A program made the position numbers and the translations under genes. Shown here piece after piece: positions 33,147-38,784 of a stretch of DNA of 38,784 bases. The notes beneath the pieces are model-generated. The model saw only the letters and a list, made by a program, of their open reading frames with translations. It had not been told where the DNA came from and searched no databases. The stretch lies in contig NZ_JABWDV010000236.1 of NCBI RefSeq assembly GCF_013362995.1, forward strand, positions 1 to 38,784. The letters run 5' to 3'. The DNA is from Streptomyces sp. TRM64462 (lineage in GTDB: Bacteria; Actinomycetota; Actinomycetes; Streptomycetales; Streptomycetaceae). Position 1 is the stretch's first letter, and the number at the start of each line of letters is the position of its first letter.

Positions 33147-33746
33147 TCATTGCAGGACGGTGCGGAGCACCGCTTCGTACTCGTCGGCCGTGGGCGGGCT
33201 GTCCGTCAGCAGTGCCTGCATGAGCAGCCCATCCATGGCACCCGACAGCAGCCGCAGCCGTACGGGGTCGTCGGTGTAGCGGCGGCCGAACTCGGCTACA
33301 GCGGCGAGCCAGTCCTGCGTCGGGCCGCGCAGCTCAGGGCGGCGGGCGGCCAGCAGGTACAGCTCGTACTCGGCGATCAGGTGGTCCGGGCGCGTGACGA
33401 CCGCGCACATCAGCTCGGCGAGCGCGCGCAGCCCGGCACCGGAGCCGTCGGTGCGGGCCGCGAGGGCGCGCATGCGCTCGGCGTCCTGTTCCATGCAGCG
33501 GGTGAGCGCGGCGGTCAGGAGGTCGTCGATGCTCTTGAAGTAGTAGGCGGCGGCGGTGGCGGGCTGCCCCGCCTCGCGTGCCACGGCCCGGTGGCTGACG
33601 CCCGCGACACCCTCGCGGGCCACGACCCGGACGGTCGCCTCGATCAGCTCCTGCTTCCGGCGTTCGCCCTTGATGCGGCGCCCGTCGGTGGTCGGGTCGA
33701 TCACCTTCACTCCCGTGCTCCTCGGCCTGTGCCCGGCCTGCTTCAT
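33147..33746 (-). CDS. TetR family transcriptional regulator
   Basis: A 199-residue repressor-type protein. The N-terminal helix-turn-helix (about residues 25-75) contains RRKQELIEATVRVVAREGVA, then VSHRAVAREAGQPATAAAYY and FKSIDDLLTAAL, the classic TetR pattern; the C-terminal ligand domain is helical and less conserved. ATG at 33746 has AGGAGG 9 bases upstream. It begins 17 bases after the exporter gene and ends 51 bases before the PaaN-like gene, so it is within the minus-strand operon. The likely target is the promoter before the exporter (inverted repeat at 35139-35183), with release by the pathway product, as in many exporter-TetR pairs (inference). Confidence 0.9.
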   Translation of the reverse strand: MKQAGHRPRSTGVKVIDPTTDGRRIKGERRKQELIEATVRVVAREGVAGVSHRAVAREAGQPATAAAYYFKSIDDLLTAALTRCMEQDAERMRALAARTDGSGAGLRALAELMCAVVTRPDHLIAEYELYLLAARRPELRGPTQDWLAAVAEFGRRYTDDPVRLRLLSGAMDGLLMQALLTDSPPTADEYEAVLRTVLQ

Positions 33747-33763
33747 GGGACCATACCTCCTGG

Positions 33764-35074
33764 TCAGGGGAGGGATCCGGCCGTGTCGGAGACGGTGGCC
33801 GACGGACCGTCCGTCGGCTGTGCGGGAGCGGCGGCTTCGGCGGCCTCGGCGTCGGCGGGGGTGTGGGCCCCGGCGGGCGGCTGTGCGGCGAGGCGGCGGG
33901 TGAGGGGCCGCTGGGAGCCCAGGGCGAGCAGCAGAGCGGTAACGCCCGCCACGATGGCGACGGCGAAGCCGCCCGTGGGCCCGTGCCGGTCCACCATCGA
34001 GCCGGACACAGCGGCGCCGAGGGCGACACCCACGCTGAGACCGGTGATCGCCCACGTCATACCCTCGGTGAGCTTGGCCGGCGGGACGGTCTTCTCGACC
34101 AGGCCCATCACCACGATCATCGTCGGCGCGAAGAAGAGCCCGGAGAAGAAGACGGCGACGGAGAGCGTGGCGACGTTGCCGACGAGCAGCAGGGGGAGCG
34201 TCGTCAGCGCCGTACCGGTCGCGCCGAGCAGCAGCAGGCGGGGCAGGGGCACGGACAGCTTGAGGGCGCCGAAGACGAGGCCGGCGAGCGCGGAGCCGAC
34301 GGCGTAGACGGAGAGGACGATGCCGGCGCCCGCGGGTGTGCCCTGTTCCTCGGCGAAGGCGACGCTGACGACGTCGACGGTGCCGACGATGGTGCCGCCC
34401 GCGACGAGGAGCAGGGCCAGGAGTTGTACGGAGCCGACGCGGATGGCGGAGCCGCCCGTGCCGGTGGCGGCGTCGGGGCGGTGGACCGGCGGCTCGGTGC
34501 GCTTCTGCGGTACGAAGAGCAGCACACCGACCGTCAGCAGCGCGGCGGCGACCAGGGGACCGGCCTCCGGGAAGAGCGCCGTGGACAGGGCGACGGACAG
34601 GGCGGGGCCGACGACGAAGGTGAGTTCGTCCACGACCGACTCCAGCGAGAAGGCGGTGTGCAGGCGGGGCGATTCGCGGTACACGTGCGTCCAGCGTGCG
34701 CGGACCATGGCGGCCATGTTCGGCAGGGTGCCCGCGAGGACGGCGAAGACGAACAGGGTCCAGACGGGTGCTGCGTAGCGGGCGCAGAGCAGCAGGGCAC
34801 CCATAGAGATGACGCTGACGCCGGTGGCGGGGAGGAGGACCCTGCTCTGTCCGGAGCGGTCGACGAGGCGCGAGACCTGCGGTCCGCATAAGGCCATGGA
34901 GAGGGTGAAGGTGGCCGAGACGGCGCCCGCGAGTCCGTACTCGCCGCGCATCTGGGACAGCATCGTGATGATCCCGATGCCGGTCATGGAGATCGGCATA
35001 CGGGCCGCGAACCCTGCGGCCGAGAAGGCCACCGAGCCGGGTGCGCGGAACAGTTCGCGATAGGGGTTGGCCAC
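33764..35074 (-). CDS. MFS transporter, probable exporter of the cluster product
   Basis: A 436-residue membrane protein of the major facilitator superfamily with about twelve hydrophobic segments, for instance LLVAAALLTVGVLLFVP in the first half and LLALLLVAGGTIVGTVDVV in the second; a cytoplasmic stretch KRTEPPVHRPDAATG separates the halves. The C-terminal tail is hydrophilic, Ala/Pro/Asp-rich. GTG at 35074 (VANPYRELF) has GGAGG 8 bases upstream and is chosen over longer forms that would run through the promoter. A TTA codon occurs at residue 62 (34889-34891). First gene of the minus-strand operon, followed by its TetR partner. Substrate unknown; export of or resistance to the NRPS product is inferred from position. 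Confidence 0.9.
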   Translation of the reverse strand: MANPYRELFRAPGSVAFSAAGFAARMPISMTGIGIITMLSQMRGEYGLAGAVSATFTLSMALCGPQVSRLVDRSGQSRVLLPATGVSVISMGALLLCARYAAPVWTLFVFAVLAGTLPNMAAMVRARWTHVYRESPRLHTAFSLESVVDELTFVVGPALSVALSTALFPEAGPLVAAALLTVGVLLFVPQKRTEPPVHRPDAATGTGGSAIRVGSVQLLALLLVAGGTIVGTVDVVSVAFAEEQGTPAGAGIVLSVYAVGSALAGLVFGALKLSVPLPRLLLLGATGTALTTLPLLLVGNVATLSVAVFFSGLFFAPTMIVVMGLVEKTVPPAKLTEGMTWAITGLSVGVALGAAVSGSMVDRHGPTGGFAVAIVAGVTALLLALGSQRPLTRRLAAQPPAGAHTPADAEAAEAAAPAQPTDGPSATVSDTAGSLP

Positions 35075-35138
35075 GAGGACCACCTCCGGTCGATCGGGCC
35101 CGACGTCGGACTTTCGGATGTCGGACGCGGCACATGAA

Positions 35139-35183
35139 ACTTGAACAGTCGCAACATATTGAGCGAGTGTTAGATTTTCAAGT
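35139..35183 (-). promoter_or_regulatory. Exporter operon promoter and candidate TetR operator
   Basis: An unusually AT-rich patch. On the minus strand TTGAAA (35181-35176) and TATGTT (35158-35153) are spaced by 17 bp, a good vegetative promoter for the MFS gene. Perfect 7-bp arms ACTTGAA (35139-35145) and TTCAAGT (35177-35183) enclose it, and a shorter AACA...TGTT repeat (35153-35171) lies inside. Binding by the operon's TetR protein is plausible but inferred. The divergent gene at 35266 may share this control. Confidence 0.5.
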
Positions 35184-35265
35184 CGGGCGTCGGCCGGCCG
35201 GCCACTGTCAGTGGGACGCGCTTCACTGGATTCCGTCACTCTCTGTAATGAGCGAGGAGGGAATC

Positions 35266-35874
35266 GTGACGGACCGGATGACGTATGTGACGTTGGAGGG
35301 GCTGCGGCGGCGGGGGTGGACCGACGGGATGGTGCGGGATCTGCTGGGGCATCCGGATGTGCAGGGGCGCAATCCGCGGCGGTGGTCGGTGGCGCCCGTG
35401 CGGCTGTATCTGCTGGCGCGGGTCGAGGCGGTGGAGCGGGCTCCGGAGTTCGCGGCGTGCGCGCGGGCCGGGGGTGCGGCGGGGCGGGTGGCGCCGCGGG
35501 TCGCGGCGGAGCGGCGCCGGCGAGCGGTGCTCGCGGTGCTGCGGGCCGAGCCGATCCGGGTGCCGGTGCTGCCGCGCGCGGAGCTGGAGCGACGGGCCGT
35601 GCGGTACGGGCGGGAGGCCGGGGACGGGGCGGGGAGCCCGGACGGGGGCGGGGTCGGGGCCCAGGACCGGGTGGGGCAGGGGGGTGCCGGGGATCTTGTG
35701 TGGTGGCAGCTTGCCTATCTGCGCCAGGCGCTGCGGCCGTACGACGCGCTGCTCGACGGGGTGTCCGGTGCGGCCGGGCGGGCCGAGGCGGAGCGGTTGC
35801 TGCGGCAGCGGGTGGACGCGGCGATCGCGCAGGCGTACCCGTGGCTGGCGGACGCGTGCCGGGGGCGGCGATGA
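35266..35874 (+). CDS. Hypothetical protein, DNA-binding-like N-terminus
   Basis: A 202-residue protein not assigned to a named family. GTG at 35266 is chosen because GAGGAGG lies 5 bases upstream; an ATG at 35248 would place that site within the gene. The N-terminus MTYVTLEGLRRRGWTDGMVR followed by DLLGHPDVQGRNPR and PVRLYLLARVEAVE resembles a short helix-turn-helix-like motif seen in many uncharacterised actinobacterial proteins. The middle is very Arg/Ala-rich, and a Gly-rich linker (GDGAGSPDGGGVG) precedes a helical C-terminus. Thirty bases separate it from the next gene on the same strand. Codon use is extreme G/C in all positions, typical of Streptomyces. Confidence 0.7.
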   Translation: MTDRMTYVTLEGLRRRGWTDGMVRDLLGHPDVQGRNPRRWSVAPVRLYLLARVEAVERAPEFAACARAGGAAGRVAPRVAAERRRRAVLAVLRAEPIRVPVLPRAELERRAVRYGREAGDGAGSPDGGGVGAQDRVGQGGAGDLVWWQLAYLRQALRPYDALLDGVSGAAGRAEAERLLRQRVDAAIAQAYPWLADACRGRR

Positions 35875-35904
35875 GTTCCGGGCGCCGGGCGGGTCAGTCT
35901 CTGT

Positions 35905-36516
35905 ATGGAGACCTCCACGGACACGAACCCCGGCGTGATCGACCTGACCCCGGCAGCGCGCCGGGTGGCCGAGCTGGTGCGGCACGTCGACGACAGCGCG
36001 CTCGGCCGGCCCACGCCCTGCCCGGACTACGCGGTACGGGAGCTGCTGGCCCACCTGGCCGGGCTGGCCGTCGCCTTCCGGGACGCCGCGCGCAAGGCGC
36101 TGGGCCCGACGACGGACACCGACCCGGGCGAGGCCGAACCGGTCCTCCCGGACGACTGGCGGGCCGCGCTCCCCCGGCGCCTCGACGAACTGGCCGCCTC
36201 CTGGCGCGATCCCGCCGCCTGGACGGGCATGACGCGCGCGGGCGGCATCGACCTGCCGGGGGCGGTGGCGGGGCTGATCGCGCTGGACGAGGTACTGATC
36301 CACGGCTGGGACCTGGCCCGCGCGACGTCCCAGGACTACGCCCCGACGGAACCCGAACTCCGCGCCTCGCACAGCCTTCTGGCCCCGGCGGCTCAGGCCC
36401 CGGGAGACGACGGCATGTTCGGCCCGCCCGTCCCCGTACCGGCCGGGGCACCGCTCCTGGACCAGGTGGTGGGTCTCAGCGGCCGCAGCCCGGACTGGCG
36501 GCCGCCGCCGGCGTAG
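35905..36516 (+). CDS. TIGR03086 / maleylpyruvate isomerase-like protein
   Basis: A 203-residue four-helix-bundle protein of the DinB/MDMPI type. The family hallmark TPCPDYAVRELLAHLAGLA (about residues 37-55) and the later DEVLIHGWDLARATSQDY (about 130-147) supply the two His that bind metal. Relatives use mycothiol as a cofactor, for example in maleylpyruvate isomerisation; the substrate here is unknown. The ATG at 35905 has only a weak ribosome site, so it may depend on coupling with the gene 30 bases upstream. A weak hairpin (CCCGC-GCGGG, 36524-36539) follows the stop. Confidence 0.85.
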   Translation: METSTDTNPGVIDLTPAARRVAELVRHVDDSALGRPTPCPDYAVRELLAHLAGLAVAFRDAARKALGPTTDTDPGEAEPVLPDDWRAALPRRLDELAASWRDPAAWTGMTRAGGIDLPGAVAGLIALDEVLIHGWDLARATSQDYAPTEPELRASHSLLAPAAQAPGDDGMFGPPVPVPAGAPLLDQVVGLSGRSPDWRPPPA

Positions 36517-36587
36517 CCCGCCGCCCGCCGCCGTGCGGGGGACGTTATTCGGTGGGTTGCCACGGAACGGCGTGAGATGCTCCGGGC

Positions 36588-37175
36588 ATGGCTTCCCGTC
36601 CGCGTCCCAGTCTGTACATCTCCGTCGACATCGAGGCCGACGGGCCCGTTCCCGGGCCCTATTCGATGCTGAGCTTCGGGGCGGCCGTGGCCGGGCGGCA
36701 GGACGGGGGCGGTTATGTGGCGGCGGATCCGGAGGCCGCGACGTTCTACCGGGAGCTGCGGCCCATCAGTGGGGAGTTCGTGCCGGAGGCGCTGGCCGTC
36801 AGCGGGCTCGACCGGGAGCGGCTTCTGGAGGAGGGAGCCGAACCGGCCGTCGCGCTGGCGGAGTTCGCCGTGTGGGTGCGGGAGGTGAGCCGGGGCGCGC
36901 AGCCCGTGATGTGCGGGTACCCGGCGCCGTACGACTGGATGTTCCTGTACTGGTACCTGATGCGGTTCACGGGCGAGAGCCCGTTCGGGCACTCCGGGTG
37001 CCTCGACATGAAGACGCTGTACGCCGCGAAGGCGCGGCTCCCGCTGCGGGTCGTCGCCAAGCGGACGATGCCGCCCGAGCTGCTGCCCGGGCGGCACCAC
37101 ACACACCACGCCCTCGACGACGCGATCGAACAGGCGGAGCTGTTCAGCAACCTGATGGTCTGGCCCGGGCCATGA
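36588..37175 (+). CDS. DEDDh-type 3'-5' exonuclease
   Basis: A 195-residue RNase H-fold exonuclease. Exo I motif VDIEADGP (D and E ligands, about residues 13-20), exo II region with APYDWMFLYWYL (D about 113), and exo III HHALDDAIEQAELF (His and Asp, about 170-183) are present, so the metal-binding acidic set appears complete. There is no polymerase or other domain. Such stand-alone proteins degrade short single-stranded DNA or RNA; the substrate is not determinable. ATG at 36588. Converges with the permease gene with only 12 bases between the stops and no obvious terminator. Confidence 0.85.
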   Translation: MASRPRPSLYISVDIEADGPVPGPYSMLSFGAAVAGRQDGGGYVAADPEAATFYRELRPISGEFVPEALAVSGLDRERLLEEGAEPAVALAEFAVWVREVSRGAQPVMCGYPAPYDWMFLYWYLMRFTGESPFGHSGCLDMKTLYAAKARLPLRVVAKRTMPPELLPGRHHTHHALDDAIEQAELFSNLMVWPGP

Positions 37176-37187
37176 GGCACCGTCAGG

Positions 37188-38696
37188 TCAGTGCGCGGCG
37201 GGGGCCGCCTTGGCCGTACGGGCGTCGGAGATCTCTTCGCCCGGCTCCATCGGGGCCGTGACGTCGTCGGACTCGCGGCGCGCGGGCGCTCCGATGTGGT
37301 TGAAGACCAGGTTGAGGAGGACGGCGGCCACACAGCCGGTGGAGATGCCCGAGTCCAGGATGATCTTCGCGGTCTCCGGGAAGGCGTGGTAGAACTCCGG
37401 CGCCGTGATCGGGATGATCCCGACGGCCAGCGAGACGGCGACGATCAGGACGTTGTTGTCCTTCTCCAGGCCCGCCTTGACCAGCGTCTGGATACCGCTC
37501 GCGGCGACCGAGCCGAACAGGACGACGCCGGCGCCGCCCAGCACCGGGCGCGGTACGACCGCGATCAGGGATGCCGCCATCGGGCACAGGCCCATCAGGA
37601 CCAGGAAGCCGCCGCCCACGGCGACGACGTACCGGCTGCGGATCCGCGTCATGGCGACGAGGCCGATGTTCTGGGCGAAGGCGCTGCACATGAACCCGTT
37701 GAAGAGCGGGCTCAGGGCGGATCCCAGGGTGTCGGCGCGCAGGCCGGCCGCGATGGTCTTCTCGTCCGCGGGCTTCTCGACGATCTCGCCCAGCGCCAGC
37801 ATGTCGGCGGTCGACTCGGTCATCGACACGAGCATGACCACGCACATCGAGATGATCGCGGCGACGGCGAACTGCGGGGCGCCGAAGTGGAACGGCGTGG
37901 GGAAGCCGACGATCGCCGCGTCCGTGACGGGGCTGAAGTCGGTGACGCCGAACGGGACGGCCAGCAGCGTCCCGACGACCAGGCCGATGAGGACCGCGAT
38001 CTGCTTCACGAAGCCGCGGGTGAACCGGCGCAGCAGCAGGACGATCACCAGCGTCGCGGCCGCCAGGGTGAGGTACGTCGTGGAGCCGTAGTCGTCGGCT
38101 CCGGGGTTGGGGCCCTGTGCCCAGCCGAAGGCCACGGGCAGCAGCGAGACGCCGATCAGCGTGATGACGGTGCCGGTGACGACGGGCGGGAAGAAGCGGA
38201 CCAGTTTGCTGAACCAGGGCGCGGCCAGGAAGCCGAGGGCGCCCGCGACGATGATCGCGCCGAAAATGACCGGCAGGGCGTCGGCCTTGTCGTCCGTGGT
38301 GTCGACGACGGCGAGCATGGGCGCGACGCCGGCGAAGGTGACGCCGTTGACGAACGGCAGCCGGGCGCCGATCTTCCATATGCCGAGCGTCTGGAGGAAC
38401 GTGGCGAGGCCCGCGGTGAAGAGGCTGGCGCCGGTGAGGAAGGTCAGTTCGGTGGCGGAGAGGCCGACGGCCGCTCCGACGATCAGCGGCGGGGCCACCA
38501 CACCCGCGTACATGGCGGCCACGTGCTGGAGGCCGCTGGTCATCATCTTCAGGGGCGGGAGCGTCTCGTCGACGGGATGCTTCCCGCCCGCGGAAGAGGA
38601 GTCGGAATCGGAAGCGGGATCGGCAGCGGGATCGGCGGCGGGGTCTGGGGCGGGGGTGCTGCCTGCATCGTTGTCGGACCTTGACGTGGCGGCCAC
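37188..38696 (-). CDS. NCS2 family purine (xanthine/uric acid) permease
   Basis: A 502-residue cytoplasmic-membrane symporter of the nucleobase:cation symporter-2 family, importing xanthine, urate or uracil with protons. About fourteen hydrophobic segments are visible. Family motifs: FVNGVTFAGVAPML, FPPVVTGTVITLIG, SMTESTADMLALGEIVEKP (substrate- and proton-binding helix with Glu) and FAQNIGLVAMTRIRSRYVV (the QN-G-T motif). The pattern resembles the xanthine/urate branch more than uracil carriers. GTG at 38696 is chosen because GGAGG lies 7 bases upstream. The cytoplasmic N-terminus is a low-complexity Asp/Pro/Ala/Ser stretch with DPAAD repeats. With aceB at the other end of the window it fits purine catabolism, but they are not in one operon. 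Confidence 0.92.
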   Translation of the reverse strand: MAATSRSDNDAGSTPAPDPAADPAADPASDSDSSSAGGKHPVDETLPPLKMMTSGLQHVAAMYAGVVAPPLIVGAAVGLSATELTFLTGASLFTAGLATFLQTLGIWKIGARLPFVNGVTFAGVAPMLAVVDTTDDKADALPVIFGAIIVAGALGFLAAPWFSKLVRFFPPVVTGTVITLIGVSLLPVAFGWAQGPNPGADDYGSTTYLTLAAATLVIVLLLRRFTRGFVKQIAVLIGLVVGTLLAVPFGVTDFSPVTDAAIVGFPTPFHFGAPQFAVAAIISMCVVMLVSMTESTADMLALGEIVEKPADEKTIAAGLRADTLGSALSPLFNGFMCSAFAQNIGLVAMTRIRSRYVVAVGGGFLVLMGLCPMAASLIAVVPRPVLGGAGVVLFGSVAASGIQTLVKAGLEKDNNVLIVAVSLAVGIIPITAPEFYHAFPETAKIILDSGISTGCVAAVLLNLVFNHIGAPARRESDDVTAPMEPGEEISDARTAKAAPAAH

Positions 38697-38784
38697 GGCG
38701 GTTCCTCCGGTCGGGTAACGCATCGGCGGTGATACGGGTTTCAGGGAGGTGCTGCTGGTGCTGCGGGAGGTCTGCGGGGGGGGT

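Noticed and set aside
29890..33150. Long Arg/Pro-rich minus-strand frame covering the LuxR-type and PaaN-like genes
   Set aside because: It overlaps two genes with clear family motifs in another frame of the same strand; composition is typical of an out-of-frame reading.
33147..35135. Single 662-residue frame joining the TetR gene to an upstream Arg-rich region
   Set aside because: Only the last 199 residues are TetR-like and have their own AGGAGG and ATG; the upstream part is an out-of-frame reading of the MFS gene.
37191..38684. Long plus-strand frame opposite the permease
   Set aside because: Gly/Asp/Arg-rich antisense reading; the permease motifs and start site on the minus strand are clear.

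Overview
The window looks like a Streptomyces chromosome. GC is very high, GTG and TTG starts with strong GGAGG ribosome sites are common, TTA codons are rare and confined to a secondary-metabolite cluster, and the genes include a PASTA/Hanks-type kinase, a Pgl/BREX-2 phage-defence locus and a dimodular NRPS. This is inference from composition and gene content; no 16S or tRNA is present.

Layout. 1-3.6 kb is ordinary core: a Ser/Thr kinase running off the left edge, a MobA-like nucleotidyltransferase and malate synthase (aceB), whose promoter carries a palindrome in the -35/-10 spacer. 3.6-19.2 kb is a defence-type island: a UPF1-like SF1 helicase, the Lhr-type helicase brxHI, a brxD 3' remnant, a 3' remnant probably from pglW, an intact 1641-aa DUF4011 helicase-nuclease, a pglX 5' remnant, a pglW 5' remnant, two tiny ORFs and a DUF2075 nuclease-ATPase. 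The remnants are cut at two junctions (about 9806-9811 and 16319-16324). Flipping the 6.5-kb segment between them puts all these pieces on one strand in canonical BREX type-2 order (W, X, D, HI), with the DUF4011 gene between W and X and with pglY and pglZ missing.

19.2-20.2 kb is a fibronectin-III lipoprotein. 20.6-35.1 kb is a biosynthetic cluster. A plus-strand operon holds a C-A-T-C-A-T-TE NRPS (A1 has the serine code of EntF; A2 is close to the proline code), a FAD monooxygenase and an SDR. A minus-strand operon holds an MFS exporter, a TetR regulator, a PaaN-like aldehyde dehydrogenase and a short ATPase-LuxR regulator. A Ser-Pro NRPS followed by a flavin monooxygenase is the core of bacterial pyrrolizidine alkaloid pathways (pyrrolizixenamide, legonmycin, brabantamide), so the cluster probably makes an N-acylated pyrrolizidine or a relative. 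TTA codons in the NRPS, exporter and PaaN-like genes suggest bldA control.

35.2-38.7 kb returns to ordinary genes: an unrecognised 202-aa protein, a TIGR03086/maleylpyruvate-isomerase-like protein, a DEDDh exonuclease and an NCS2 purine permease. No tRNA, rRNA, CRISPR array, insertion sequence or integrase was seen.
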